DNA from: Brevibacterium casei CIP 102111
Lineage (GTDB): Bacteria; Actinomycetota; Actinomycetes; Actinomycetales; Brevibacteriaceae
Assembly (NCBI RefSeq): GCF_900169275.1
Contig: NZ_FXZC01000006.1
Coordinates: forward strand, 179,096 to 243,095
Direction of reading: 5' to 3'
Length of the DNA: 64,000 nucleotides
Translations under genes and position numbers: made by a program
The notes under the pieces: generated by a model
Databases searched by the model: none
Told to the model about the DNA's origin: nothing
What the model saw: the letters and a program-made list of their open reading frames with translations, nothing else
In this document: positions 36,286 to 45,930 of the stretch, piece after piece
Layout of the letters: the number at the start of each line of letters is the position of its first letter
Position numbering within the stretch: position 1 is the stretch's first letter

Positions 36286-36939
36286 ATGACCAGCCGCACC
36301 GACGTCGCGACAATCATCGACCACACCCTGCTCAAGCCCGAGGCGACTCCGGCCGACGTCGACGCCCTCGTCGCCGAGGCGAAGGAACTGGGCGTGCTCG
36401 CCGTGTGCGTCTCCCCGTCGATGCTGCCGCTGAGGGAGACCGGTGACCTCGTCGTCGCCACCGTCGTCGGATTCCCCTCAGGCCAGGTCAAGCCGGAGAT
36501 CAAGGCCGCTGAGACCGAGCGCGCCGTCGCCGACGGAGCCGACGAGGTCGACATGGTCATTAACATCGGGCAGGCGATCGCCGGGGACTATGACGCCGTC
36601 GAGGCCGACATCCGCGGAGTCGTCGAGGCCAGCGTCGATGCGCTCGTCAAGGTGATCATCGAGTCGGCAGCCCTGACCGATGAGCAGATCGTCGAGGTCT
36701 GCGCTCGCGCCGAGGCGGCCGGAGCCGACTTCGTCAAGACCTCGACCGGCTTCCACCCGGCAGGGGGAGCGAGCGCCCACGCCGTCGCCCTCATGCGCGA
36801 GACCGTCGGCGACCGCCTCGGCGTCAAGGCCTCCGGCGGCATCCGCACCGTCGAAGCCGCCGAGGAGATGATCGCCGCTGGTGCCTCGCGTCTCGGCCTC
36901 TCCGGTGCGGCTGCGATCCTCGAGGGGCTCAGCGACTGA
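36286..36939 (+). CDS. deoC: Deoxyribose-phosphate aldolase
   Basis: 217 residues. [12 protein letters not shown] at the N-terminus, [12 protein letters not shown], the Schiff-base lysine motif [12 protein letters not shown] and [17 protein letters not shown] are all conserved. It cleaves deoxyribose 5-phosphate to acetaldehyde and glyceraldehyde 3-phosphate. Start 36286 is chosen for the TGGAGG site seven bases upstream; an in-frame ATG at 36259 lacks one. It is the last gene of the rightward salvage run. Confidence 0.94.
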   Translation: MTSRTDVATIIDHTLLKPEATPADVDALVAEAKELGVLAVCVSPSMLPLRETGDLVVATVVGFPSGQVKPEIKAAETERAVADGADEVDMVINIGQAIAGDYDAVEADIRGVVEASVDALVKVIIESAALTDEQIVEVCARAEAAGADFVKTSTGFHPAGGASAHAVALMRETVGDRLGVKASGGIRTVEAAEEMIAAGASRLGLSGAAAILEGLSD

Positions 36940-36948
36940 GGGCCGCCG

Positions 36949-36996
36949 GCACGGTGAACCCGCACGGACACGGTCCATGCGCCGTGTCCACCGTGC
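36949..36996. terminator. Nested inverted repeat between convergent deoC and mutase genes
   Basis: GCACGGT (36949-36955) pairs with ACCGTGC (36990-36996) and, inside it, GGACACGG (36966-36973) pairs with CCGTGTCC (36982-36989). The structure occupies the whole 63-base gap between two converging genes, as expected of a bidirectional terminator, though without a T-run. Confidence 0.6.
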
Positions 36997-37002
36997 TTCG
37001 GC

Positions 37003-38856
37003 TCAGAGGCCGAAGTAGGCCTTGAGCTCCGCGGAGATCGTCGACAGCCGTTCGCGCAGCGCCGGACCCAGGGCCGCACTCGCCGAGGAGGTCCCGGCCG
37101 AGAGACCGGCGGCGGAGAGGGCACGGTCGTCTTCTGCCCGGGCCGCCTCGGCGAGCTCCGGAGTCCCGACGACCTCGAGGTAGCACTTGAGTTTGGGCTC
37201 TGTGCCCGAGGGCCGGACGATGACCCGGGAATCCGACTCCGAGAGCAGGAGGATGCCGTCGGTCGGCGGCAGGCCGTCGAAACCGCTCGAGAGGTCGTGG
37301 ACCGCGACGACGGGGGAGCCGGCCAACATCGCCGGCGGGTTCTCCCGCAGCTTCGCCATCGCCGCGGCGATGAGCGAGACGTCGTCGAGGCGGAAGCTCA
37401 GCGGAGCCGTCGCGTAGTACCCGTCGCGGGAGCGGATCCGGTCGAGTTCGGCCTCGATCGACGAGCCCTCCTGCTTGAGACGGGAGGCGAGAGCGGCGAA
37501 CGTCACGGCTGCGGAGATGCCGTCCTTGTCGCGGACGACGCTCGGATCGACGCAGTAGCCGAGCGCCTCCTCGTAGCCGAAGACGAGCCCGGGCACGCGG
37601 GAGATCCACTTGAAGCCGGTGAGCGTCTGCACGGCGGAGAACCCGTGAGCGCGCACGGCGGCGGCGAGTCCGCGGGAGGAGACGATCGAGTTCGCGAAGA
37701 CGGGGGTCGTCTGCGACTCCGGCGCGGGCGGGATGGAGGTCGGTGCTTCGGCCGCCAGGCGGGCGGCGATGTCCTCGCCGAGGAGGAGTCCCACCTCGTC
37801 GCCGGTCAGCTGCCGGAACCCAGTCGGTGCCGTCGCGTCGGGGATCGCCGCGGAGAACCGGTCCGCATCGGGGTCGTTGGCGATGATGAGGTCGGCGCCG
37901 ATCTCCTGGGCCAGAGCGTACGACTCGTCGAGCGCACCGGCCTCCTCCGGGTTGGGGAAGGTCACGGTCGGGAAGTCGGGGTCTGGGGCCTGCTGACTCG
38001 ACACCGGGTGGACGTCGGAGAACCCGGTGAGGGCGAGGGCCGCCTCGGCGACTCCGGCACCGACACCGTGGAGGGAGGTGAGGACGATCCGCAGGTCGGC
38101 GCTCGAGCGGACCCCGAGGGCTTCGATGGACTCGAGGTAGGAGTCGACGATCGAGGAGTCGAGGAGCTCCCACCCGGATTCGGCGCGCGGGACCGAGGCG
38201 ACGGAGGGCACCTCGGCGATCCTCTCCGCGATGAGCGCATCTGCGGGTGGGACGATCTGGGCTCCGGCACCTGCCCGGGCGGTCGCGGCGTCGGGCTCGA
38301 TCGCGAGCAGCGGACGCTCACCGAGATAGACCTTGTAGCCGTTGTCGGCGGGCGGATTGTGGCTGGCGGTGACCATGACCGCGGCGTCGGCCCGTAAGTG
38401 GGTGAGCGCGAACGCGGTGAGCGGGGTCGGCAGCTGCTCGGGCAGCTGGATGGCCACACCACCGGCGGCGGTGACGACGGCGGCGGTGTCCCGGGCGAAG
38501 TCGGCCGACTTGTAGCGGGCGTCGCAGCCGATGACGACGCGGAAGCCCGGTCCCACGGTCTCGGCGAGGAACGCCGAGAGGCCGGCGGCGGCGCGGATGA
38601 CGACCGAACGGTTCATCCGGTTCGGCCCCGCGGCGATCTCCCCGCGCAGTCCCGCGGTGCCGAAGACGAGGGGACCTGAGAACCGGTCCTCGAGGTCGGC
38701 GAGCGCCGCCGCATCCCCGGCCTCCGCCTCGGCGAGGATGCTCGTCAATGACGTCGCGGTCTCCTCATCGGGGTCATCGGCGATCCAGGCGCGGACGGTC
38801 TCGGCGTCGAATCCCTGCGTGAAGCGGTCGGCGACGCGTTCGGTCGAGGCACTCAT
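37003..38856 (-). CDS. Phosphohexomutase-family enzyme, probable phosphopentomutase role
   Basis: 617 residues, alpha-D-phosphohexomutase family. The phosphoserine loop is TASHNPP (163-169), the magnesium loop is NDPDADRFS, the sugar-specificity loop is the GYEEALGYCVD segment, and the phosphate-binding loop is RPSGTEPKLKCYLE. Family members convert sugar 1- and 6- (or 5-) phosphates. Next to purine nucleoside phosphorylase, and facing deoA/deoC with no deoB in view, it may interconvert (deoxy)ribose 1- and 5-phosphates. Its sequence alone does not exclude phosphomannomutase or phosphoglucomutase. It starts three bases after the purine nucleoside phosphorylase stop. Confidence 0.85.
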   Translation of the reverse strand: MSASTERVADRFTQGFDAETVRAWIADDPDEETATSLTSILAEAEAGDAAALADLEDRFSGPLVFGTAGLRGEIAAGPNRMNRSVVIRAAAGLSAFLAETVGPGFRVVIGCDARYKSADFARDTAAVVTAAGGVAIQLPEQLPTPLTAFALTHLRADAAVMVTASHNPPADNGYKVYLGERPLLAIEPDAATARAGAGAQIVPPADALIAERIAEVPSVASVPRAESGWELLDSSIVDSYLESIEALGVRSSADLRIVLTSLHGVGAGVAEAALALTGFSDVHPVSSQQAPDPDFPTVTFPNPEEAGALDESYALAQEIGADLIIANDPDADRFSAAIPDATAPTGFRQLTGDEVGLLLGEDIAARLAAEAPTSIPPAPESQTTPVFANSIVSSRGLAAAVRAHGFSAVQTLTGFKWISRVPGLVFGYEEALGYCVDPSVVRDKDGISAAVTFAALASRLKQEGSSIEAELDRIRSRDGYYATAPLSFRLDDVSLIAAAMAKLRENPPAMLAGSPVVAVHDLSSGFDGLPPTDGILLLSESDSRVIVRPSGTEPKLKCYLEVVGTPELAEAARAEDDRALSAAGLSAGTSSASAALGPALRERLSTISAELKAYFGL

Positions 38857-38859
38857 GTC

Positions 38860-39669
38860 TCAGAGCTTTCCGACGATGTCGGCGAGCAGCCGGGAGATCC
38901 GCGGAGCGGCAGCGGCACCGGCCTCGATGACCTCGGCGTGGGAGAGCGGGGTCTCCTGGATGCCGGCGGCGAGGTTCGTCACGAGCGAGATGCCCATGAG
39001 CTCGAGTTCTGCCTGCCGGGCGGCGATGGCCTCGAGCGTCGTCGACATGCCGACGAGGTCGGCGCCGAGGATCCCGGCCATGCGCACCTCGGCGGGTGTC
39101 TCGTAGTGGGGGCCGGAGAACTGGGCGTAGACACCCTCATCGAGGGTGGGGTCGATCTCCTTGGCGATGCCGCGCATGCGCGGGGAGTAGAGGTCGGTGA
39201 GGTCGACGAAGTTCGCGCCCTCGATGGGGGAGGTGCCGGTGAGGTTGATGTGGTCGGAGATGAGGACCGGGGTGCCGGGTTTCCAGTTCCGGTTGAGTCC
39301 GCCGCAGCCGTTGGTGAGGACTAGGCTCTGACAACCGGCGGCTGCGGCTGTGCGCACCCCGTGGGCGACGGCGCGCACGCCCTTGCCTTCGTAGTAGTGG
39401 GTGCGCGAGCCGAGGACAAGGGCGTACTTCCCGCTCGATTCGATCCGGACCGTCCGCAGGGTCGCGCCGTGTCCGGCGACGGCCGGGGCGTGGAAGCCGG
39501 GGACTTCGGCGGCGGGGATCTCACTGACCGTTTCGCCGAGCAGCTCGGCTGCTCCACCCCATCCGGATCCGAGGACGAGGGCGATGTCGTGGGAGTCGAT
39601 CCCGGCGGCGGAGTTGATGGTCGTGGCCGCTGCCTGTGCGGCGGCGGTAGGATCGCTTAAGTCAGTCAT
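38860..39669 (-). CDS. Purine nucleoside phosphorylase (trimeric class)
   Basis: 269 residues. LVLGSGWGGAAELL for phosphate binding, SRTHYYEGKG, LTNGCGGLNRNWKPG and the base-binding NFVDLTDLYS region identify the class II trimeric enzyme. It phosphorolyses purine (deoxy)nucleosides, delivering pentose 1-phosphate to the mutase encoded next. The ATG at 39669 is preferred to an upstream in-frame start. GATAAT ends nine bases before it and may be a -10 box of a leaderless message. Confidence 0.92.
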   Translation of the reverse strand: MTDLSDPTAAAQAAATTINSAAGIDSHDIALVLGSGWGGAAELLGETVSEIPAAEVPGFHAPAVAGHGATLRTVRIESSGKYALVLGSRTHYYEGKGVRAVAHGVRTAAAAGCQSLVLTNGCGGLNRNWKPGTPVLISDHINLTGTSPIEGANFVDLTDLYSPRMRGIAKEIDPTLDEGVYAQFSGPHYETPAEVRMAGILGADLVGMSTTLEAIAARQAELELMGISLVTNLAAGIQETPLSHAEVIEAGAAAAPRISRLLADIVGKL

Positions 39670-39715
39670 GACGCCAAGATTATCAACATCTGACATGCCG
39701 CTAGGAGCGCTTCCC

Positions 39716-40741
39716 ATGCCGATCAGACCACTTGCCGACGGTGACGATCTGCGACTGAACGAGGTGTTCGCCGATGCCCCGACTCCAGCCGCTCACATGG
39801 CCCGCTCCCTGTTCCGGCCGGCCTCCGACTCGCCGCTGCTGCGCTCCGTCCTCGCCGAGGTGGTCCCCGGTGTCCCCGTCGGTGCCGCAGCGATCATGGA
39901 ATCCCCGCTCCACCCGCACCGAGCGTGGGTGAACGTCGAGGTCGCCGCCGAGGAGCGCGGGCACGGCCTCGGACGCGAGCTCTTCGAGGCGGTCACCGCC
40001 GAGACCGCGGGCACCGCTCTCGAAGGCCTCGATCTCCGTGCCCGGGTCGAGGCGGGCAGCGGCGGTGAGGAGTTCGCCGAGGCGCTCGGCTTCGTGCCGC
40101 TGACGACGACGCGGGTGATCAAGGTTCCCGCTGGTGCTCTGCCGCCGAGCGGCGGCGGCCGCGCTGAGGACCTCGAGATCGTCTCGACGGGCTCGGTCAA
40201 GCTGACGAAGGCGTTCGCTCAGTGGTACGCGGCGGTCAACCGTGATGATGCGGTCGCGCCGCTGACGATCGGCCAGGTGGCCACGGCGTTCCTCTCCGAG
40301 GCCGCCGGTGCCCACGGTGCGGCCCTGCTCACGAGCGATTCCGCGGCGGCCGGTTCCGGCAGCGATGCGGCGAGCGGGCTGAGTGCCTTCGCCGTCTCCT
40401 ATGCCCGCGAAGCCGAGCCTGCACCGGTCGGCGGTGCCCAGGATGCCTCGGCGAACCTGCCCGGGAACGCCGAGGAGGAGCCGGCGACGGAACTCATCCT
40501 CGGCTCGATGTTCGAGACCCGCGAGGACGTCGCCGACGCATCACCCGAGCAGTTCGAGGCGGCGGTCGCCGACGCCGAGCTGCTGCTCGCGAGGCTCTCG
40601 GTCGACGCCGATGTCGTCATCGAGGTGACGAGCGGGATGCCGGTGGTCTCCGCACTCACCGATCGGCTCCTCGCCGCCGGCCAGGCGAGTGAACTCTACC
40701 GTTATGAGACGCTCACGGGACCTCCTGCCGATACGCACTGA
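39716..40741 (+). CDS. GNAT-like acetyltransferase domain protein
   Basis: 341 residues. Residues 60-120 carry a GNAT core: VNVEVAAEERGHGLGRELFEAV, where RGHGLG is the acetyl-CoA pyrophosphate loop, followed by EEFAEALGFVPL. The rest, Ala/Glu-rich with a Ser/Ala/Gly linker, resembles a second degenerate GNAT half. The substrate is unknown. AGGAG precedes the ATG at 39716; the long upstream frame overlaps the divergent phosphorylase and is not used. Its last 40 bases overlap the end of the convergent FtsK-like gene. Confidence 0.75.
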   Translation: MPIRPLADGDDLRLNEVFADAPTPAAHMARSLFRPASDSPLLRSVLAEVVPGVPVGAAAIMESPLHPHRAWVNVEVAAEERGHGLGRELFEAVTAETAGTALEGLDLRARVEAGSGGEEFAEALGFVPLTTTRVIKVPAGALPPSGGGRAEDLEIVSTGSVKLTKAFAQWYAAVNRDDAVAPLTIGQVATAFLSEAAGAHGAALLTSDSAAAGSGSDAASGLSAFAVSYAREAEPAPVGGAQDASANLPGNAEEEPATELILGSMFETREDVADASPEQFEAAVADAELLLARLSVDADVVIEVTSGMPVVSALTDRLLAAGQASELYRYETLTGPPADTH

Positions 40742-43700
40742 GACGGGTCCGACATCGCCGCAGCTCGGAACAGTCTGACCGCGCGGGTGCGCTCCTCGGT
40801 GACGAGCCATCCGGTTCCCGGGGTGCCGTCGAGCGGAGGCAGACCGAGGATTCCCAGATCACTGAGGTCCTGTCGGGTGTGGTTGCCGATCACCAGCATC
40901 GGGCCGAGGGTGTGCGCTCTGCTCAGGGGCGAACCGTACCCGGGAATGAAGCGCACCGGCATCGTCACGACATGAAGCCCGCCGTCACGGAGGTCGAGAG
41001 CGGCCGCGTCACCGAGCAGGTGCGCATCGTCGGTGATATGGATGTCCCGACCGGCTGCCAGCATCCTCTGTGCCAGTTCGGTCCGCCCGCTCTTCGGGGA
41101 GCCGCGCACGGTGAGCACGGAGCCGTCTCGGGCGGGGTCCCAGTCGACGACGGCGCCGAAAGGGTCGACACCAAGTGGAACCGTTCCCTTTCCCCATCGG
41201 CGGATCGCCTCGGCAGTCGCGTCGTCGAGGCAGCGGTCATCGTCGAGACCGTGCCACCGGGGTTGAGCTTTGAGCCGGGATAAGGTGTTCGCGCATGACC
41301 CGCCGGCCACGGCATGAGCCTGGGTGGCCGGGGTCCGACTGGCCGGAGTCCGATTGACCGGGGTCTGAGTGCCAGGGATGTCGCCGATGTCGGGGGCGTG
41401 CGGGGCGAAGAGTCTGAGTTGCAGGTCGGCGCCCTCACTGCCGGTCGCTGCAACGCGGGGGCCGGTGAGGACCGCACGCAGGCGCGGCCATGTCCCGACG
41501 AAGCGCTGCCGGGAGAGCCCGACGCTCAGTCCGTCGCCGCCGTTGCTCGGTGGGAAGGTCACTCTCGTCGGGAAGGTCGACGTGCTCAGCAGCGCCGAAC
41601 GGCATCCGGCGAGGAGGAAGGTGAGCCCGAAGCCCGGCGCGTGGGCGAGGAGACGCTCGAGGGCTCCCGCCGTTCGGTGGTCGAGGGAGTCGACGAGTTC
41701 GCTCCAGTGGTCGCAGACGACGAGCGTCGGCTCCGGCCTGCCCGCACTCTCGGTCGTCCGGGAAAGATGATCGATGACGACATGGAGCCGCCATCCTGAG
41801 GCCGTACCGCATCGGATCGACGCCCAGTCGATGATCTCGGCGATGCGACCGAGGGCGACGATGCGATGGGTAACCGAGGCACTGGCCGCCATCTGTGCGA
41901 GAGCTGCGGCGACGTCGGAGCCGGGATCGCCGATGACGGCGACCGAGCCGTCGACGTGTGGATCAAAGGTCCATACGTACTGACTCTGTTCGGCGGGAAT
42001 GTCGACGATTCCCGTGAACGGCGGTCGCGGTGCCAACTGGTCCCGGCCCGCTGCCGACCCGTCGAGGCTTGCCGCTCGGGCGGCGACTCCATCGGTGTCG
42101 GGCAGAGGCGGGCGCACCACTCGACCCTGACTCACCGCCGTCGTCGGTGAGGCACGACGGTGGGCGTCGACGAGGCGATCGACCGATATCCCCCGGACAT
42201 CGCCGGTGGTCGACCCGGCGTCGCACCCGGGACTCCACGGTCGCAGTCGCGGGCGGTGCGGGCCGGGGTCGGCGACCGCCTCGGCGAAGGGGACAGCCAC
42301 GCGGAAGCGGGTGAGAGAGGATCCGGCATCGAGCAGCGCTGTCCCAGGGCACGCAGGCGGCAGGTGGGCGGCGTCGGGAACTCCGATGACGTCGAGGGAG
42401 TCAGCGTCGTCGCGGACCCGCAGGCAGATCCGGATGTTGATGTTCGCCTTCATCTGACCGGTGACGATGCCGAGCGGCCGCTGGGTGGCGAGGATGAGGT
42501 GGACACCCAGCGACCGCCCGAGGGCGGTGAGATGTTCGAGGAGGTCGGCGGCACGGGGGTGGGTCGACATGAGGGCATGGAATTCGTCGATGACGACGAC
42601 GAGGCGGGGTGGAGGGTCGGCGAGGTCGTCGATCGAGGCGCGGCCATGGGCGGCGAGCAGTCGCTCGCGGCGCGTGATCTCCGCCCGAACGGAGACGAGC
42701 GCCCTTAAGGCGGCGGCGGAGTCGAAGTCGTCGAGGACGCTGTCGGTGTGAGGCAGCGCTTCAAGCGGCGCGAAGGTGGCTCCTCCCTTGAAGTCGATGA
42801 GGATGAACGCGACCTGGTCGGGAGAGTGCTCGAGCGCCAGGCCCAGGAGCCAGGTCTGGAGGAGCAGCGACTTCCCGCTGCCTGTCGTGCCGGCGACGAG
42901 GGCATGGGGTCCGTCCCGGAAGAGGTCGATGCTCACCGCTCCCGCGGAGCCTCTTCCGACGATCACGGGACGGTGGGATCGTGCGTCCCACCGACCGATG
43001 ATCGACGACGGAGAGTCGTCGTAGTGGTCGGCGAGACCGTGGTGGAGGTCGACTGCCGTCGCCGGCGGTGAGCTGCCGGACACGAGGCTGTGAAATCGGC
43101 CCGGCGGCATGAGGCTGGCGGTGAACTGCCTCCCCGGGACCGGGCCGTCGGGGGCAGTCGACGTCGTCGTCCGGGCCCGGCCGAGCCTGCTGAGTACGAA
43201 GGCGACCGTGGCGGTCGGTGCGGGTGCCTCCAGACGGAGGATGGCGCATGTTCCGGTGCTGTCGATGTCGAGGGCGATTCCCGCTGACGTGCGAGGGTCG
43301 GTGGCCGTTGCGGTCCCGGAGGCGGCAGCGAACCCGACGAGTTCGGGGCGGCGTTCGAGGTTCGCCGAAAGTCTCCATTCCCACCGCCGATCGGCAAGCC
43401 AGGCCAGGAGCATCGACAGCAGGAGGTCGTGCTCACCGGTGACGACGATCGAGGTCACTCGCGGGTCGACCGAGATCGGAGTGTCTGCGATGACGGCGTG
43501 CTCGTCGAAGTGATCGATGCGGTCGGCCAACTCCGGTGCGATGCTGATGCGACTGATGCTCGGCCCGAACCCGAGGCACAGTCCGGGGATCTCCATGGCG
43601 TCACGACGGCGTGCGCCGACGAGGCCCTCGGCACGGGTGACGGCCGCGTCGAGCGCGAGAGCGGTGTCGACGAGGTGTTGGGCGCTCTCGCGCGTGAATC

Positions 43701-44568
43701 GACGCTTCTCGACGATGTGGGCAAGGTAGCCGGACAGGGGCGCAGACAGGCTGAAGAGGAGGAACCACCACATGCCCGTGAGCAGGGCGAGGGCGATGCC
43801 GATTCCGATCGGGATGAGGAATGCCCACCACTGCGGGGGCCGGGCCGGGCGCGGCTCCTCGACCGCGGCCGGGGCGACGTGGACGGTGTCGCGTCCACCG
43901 ATTCCTGACGGCGGAGGGGGCGGTGCACCGCGCCCGACCCGGTCGAGGACGGATCCGGGAACGACGATCGAGGATCCGATCACGGTGTGGGTCCCTGAGG
44001 CGCCGAGATCGAGGAGGGTGGGCGAGCGGGAGAGACAGGGATCGGCGAGGAGGAGCGCTCCGTCGGTCGGGACGCGGCTGAGCAGGGTCGTCCTGGGATC
44101 GATGTGCAGATCGAACCCCGAATCCGGACCGGCGACGACCGCGACGCTCGTCGGTCCGCTCCCGCGATGGAACCGGTGGGCGCCGATCACGGTGACCGGG
44201 TGGTCCGCCCGCCACTCGGCCCACGTCGGTGTGCGGATGCTGTGGCGCTCGCCCTCGGCCATGTCAGGGTCCGCCGACGGGAGGTCGCCAGGACGATCGG
44301 CGGCGGCCACCTCGTCGACGGAAACAGGTCTGCCGAGGACGGTCGAGAGGACGTCGAGCAGCGGCAGATCGCCGTCGGCATCGAGGATGTCGGTGCGAAC
44401 GTGGGCGCTGCGATCGATGGTCTGGAGCACTCCGGTCGTCCTCATCGTCACAGCGTTGCCGACCAGCACCGTGGTGCCAACCCCGTTGCGCACCCCTGTG
44501 GATTCCCGCTGAGCGTCCACAGAGTTCGGGCTCACGAGTGGGATCGCGATCCACAGGGAATCGAGCAC
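40702..44568 (-). CDS. FtsK/EccC-like membrane-anchored secretion ATPase
   Basis: 1288 residues. The N-terminal 240 have an FHA-like/beta character, two membrane segments lie near 247-285, then comes a linker and an FtsK/SpoIIIE ATPase with Walker A GTTGSGKS (560-567), ILIDFKGG, Walker B LVVVIDEF and LILATQRP. A second P-loop near 1170 reads GSPKSGRTE and is degenerate. This resembles EssC/EccC of type VII-like secretion more than chromosome-segregating FtsK. No WXG100 substrate genes are visible, and it is followed at 44616 by Tad genes. Partner and cargo are unknown. Confidence 0.82.
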   Translation of the reverse strand: MLDSLWIAIPLVSPNSVDAQRESTGVRNGVGTTVLVGNAVTMRTTGVLQTIDRSAHVRTDILDADGDLPLLDVLSTVLGRPVSVDEVAAADRPGDLPSADPDMAEGERHSIRTPTWAEWRADHPVTVIGAHRFHRGSGPTSVAVVAGPDSGFDLHIDPRTTLLSRVPTDGALLLADPCLSRSPTLLDLGASGTHTVIGSSIVVPGSVLDRVGRGAPPPPPSGIGGRDTVHVAPAAVEEPRPARPPQWWAFLIPIGIGIALALLTGMWWFLLFSLSAPLSGYLAHIVEKRRFTRESAQHLVDTALALDAAVTRAEGLVGARRRDAMEIPGLCLGFGPSISRISIAPELADRIDHFDEHAVIADTPISVDPRVTSIVVTGEHDLLLSMLLAWLADRRWEWRLSANLERRPELVGFAAASGTATATDPRTSAGIALDIDSTGTCAILRLEAPAPTATVAFVLSRLGRARTTTSTAPDGPVPGRQFTASLMPPGRFHSLVSGSSPPATAVDLHHGLADHYDDSPSSIIGRWDARSHRPVIVGRGSAGAVSIDLFRDGPHALVAGTTGSGKSLLLQTWLLGLALEHSPDQVAFILIDFKGGATFAPLEALPHTDSVLDDFDSAAALRALVSVRAEITRRERLLAAHGRASIDDLADPPPRLVVVIDEFHALMSTHPRAADLLEHLTALGRSLGVHLILATQRPLGIVTGQMKANINIRICLRVRDDADSLDVIGVPDAAHLPPACPGTALLDAGSSLTRFRVAVPFAEAVADPGPHRPRLRPWSPGCDAGSTTGDVRGISVDRLVDAHRRASPTTAVSQGRVVRPPLPDTDGVAARAASLDGSAAGRDQLAPRPPFTGIVDIPAEQSQYVWTFDPHVDGSVAVIGDPGSDVAAALAQMAASASVTHRIVALGRIAEIIDWASIRCGTASGWRLHVVIDHLSRTTESAGRPEPTLVVCDHWSELVDSLDHRTAGALERLLAHAPGFGLTFLLAGCRSALLSTSTFPTRVTFPPSNGGDGLSVGLSRQRFVGTWPRLRAVLTGPRVAATGSEGADLQLRLFAPHAPDIGDIPGTQTPVNRTPASRTPATQAHAVAGGSCANTLSRLKAQPRWHGLDDDRCLDDATAEAIRRWGKGTVPLGVDPFGAVVDWDPARDGSVLTVRGSPKSGRTELAQRMLAAGRDIHITDDAHLLGDAAALDLRDGGLHVVTMPVRFIPGYGSPLSRAHTLGPMLVIGNHTRQDLSDLGILGLPPLDGTPGTGWLVTEERTRAVRLFRAAAMSDPSQCVSAGGPVSVS

Positions 44569-44615
44569 CAGTCGCCGTCGGGTGGCAGAGGAGCGCGGGG
44601 ATTGCGATCGCCGAG

Positions 44616-45077
44616 TCAGGAGATCCGCAGCGACCCTCGCGCGTAGGCGGTGGCGCTGAGGTCGATGAAGCGGGGAACGAAGGGGGAGAGAACCGCTGGG
44701 ATGTAGTCGGCGCGGAGGCGGATGACCACCGAGTGTTCGCCGTCGACGTCGGCGTCGACGCCGATGTTGCGCAGGTCGTCGGGGGTGTCGACGGAGGCGA
44801 CGTAGCGGACGGCTGCGCGTTCGGCGGCGTCCGGAGAGAACACGAGTCCGGGGTCGTCACCCGGGGCGGGCTCGAAGGAATCGGAGGCGGCCAGTGCCGC
44901 GGAGTCCGCCACCGCCTGGAGTTCCCGCCGGGCCATATGGAGATCGGTGAGGGCAGCGATGAGGAACGCCAGCAGGAGAGCGATGACGACGAATCCGATG
45001 GCCAGCGGCGTGATCGACCCGCGGTCCGACCCGTGCCGGTCGACCGATACCGCGTCTGCGGTGCGCGCAGACTCCAC
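44616..45077 (-). CDS. TadG-like pilus-assembly/secretion-neighbourhood protein
   Basis: 153 residues. DRGSITPLAIGFVVIALLLAFLIAALTDL is a class III pseudopilin-type start followed by one membrane helix and a variable extracytoplasmic domain (VIRLRADYIPAVLSPF). It matches the TadG-like protein that ends actinobacterial Tad clusters (Rv3654c type). The ATG lies three bases after the stop of the TadE-like gene upstream, so it belongs to the tad operon. Confidence 0.78.
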   Translation of the reverse strand: MESARTADAVSVDRHGSDRGSITPLAIGFVVIALLLAFLIAALTDLHMARRELQAVADSAALAASDSFEPAPGDDPGLVFSPDAAERAAVRYVASVDTPDDLRNIGVDADVDGEHSVVIRLRADYIPAVLSPFVPRFIDLSATAYARGSLRIS

Positions 45078-45080
45078 GGC

Positions 45081-45524
45081 TCACCCCTCTCCCGAGGTTG
45101 CGACGACGTCGGTGTGCGAGGCCCGCATGGTGATGTGCGGGGAGTTCGCGGATCCGAAGAGCAGGGGAATCCCCGGCAGCGGGACCTTCGTCTCGACGGT
45201 GGCGGTGACGAGCGAGCCTGCTTGTCCACAGGGTCCCGAGCATGAGTAGGCGATCGAGATGGGGACGTCGCGGAGCCCGAAGTCGGCGAAGTGCATGGCG
45301 GCGACATCCTCGGCGCGCTGTTCCGAGGGGTTCGCATCCCTCGCTGCGATCCGGGAGGCCGATACCGCCGCCGAGGTGGTGGCGTAGCTGGCGGCCTGCA
45401 GCTGGGAGAGCGCGAGCATGAGGTAGACGACGGGAATGAGCAGGACGACCGCGGCGAAGATGAACTCAACGACGGCGGTTCCCGAGTCCGCCCGATCGGC
45501 GGCCCTGTCGACGACCTCAGTCAC
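45081..45524 (-). CDS. TadE-like pseudopilin 2
   Basis: 147 residues. DSGTAVVEFIFAAVVLLIPVVYLMLAL is the Gly-x-Ala..Val-Glu-Phe TadE signature at the membrane helix, with two cysteines later in SCSGPCGQAG that may form a disulfide. It overlaps the preceding TadE-like gene by eight bases. TadE-type pseudopilins assist Flp pilus assembly after prepilin processing. Confidence 0.82.
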   Translation of the reverse strand: MTEVVDRAADRADSGTAVVEFIFAAVVLLIPVVYLMLALSQLQAASYATTSAAVSASRIAARDANPSEQRAEDVAAMHFADFGLRDVPISIAYSCSGPCGQAGSLVTATVETKVPLPGIPLLFGSANSPHITMRASHTDVVATSGEG

Positions 45525-45930
45525 GGTCGACGTCCTCGACGAGGGACCGTCCGCTCAGCTCCCACACCTCGGCGGGCCCCCAGAGTCCGACGACCGGCAG
45601 CGGTGTGCGGACACTGACCTCGACGATCTCGACTCCGTCCCGGCTCTCCGAGGCCACAGTGATCTTCTCGGCGTATCGGCTGCCGAGGGACGTGGTGATG
45701 AGCTCGGCGGTCAGTCGTCTCCCGTCGCTCGCGGTCTGGTCGGCGAGCCCGGCCTGCCTGGCTCCGGCGATGGCCGAATCGATGACGGTGTTGCGGACGT
45801 GGATGACCAAGCCGATCTGCAGCGCACCGGCGAGGACGAGGGAGAGAAGGGAGGCGACGAGAGCGAACTCCGCGATCGCTGACCCGGTGTCGCCGCCCTC
45901 GCAGCGGTCTCGGCGCGACGGTGGGCTCAC
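45517..45930 (-). CDS. TadE-like pseudopilin 1
   Basis: 137 residues. DTGSAIAEFALVASLLSLVLAGALQIGL carries the TadE signature with the conserved glutamate five residues into the mature helix; the remainder is a small beta-rich domain. It overlaps the pilin gene's end by four bases and the second TadE gene by eight, so the set is translationally coupled. Confidence 0.84.
   Translation of the reverse strand: MSPPSRRDRCEGGDTGSAIAEFALVASLLSLVLAGALQIGLVIHVRNTVIDSAIAGARQAGLADQTASDGRRLTAELITTSLGSRYAEKITVASESRDGVEIVEVSVRTPLPVVGLWGPAEVWELSGRSLVEDVDRD

Noticed and set aside
40702..40741. Frame error suspected where the FtsK-like and acetyltransferase genes overlap
   Set aside because: Both ends read cleanly to their stops and a short convergent overlap is common, so no error is claimed.
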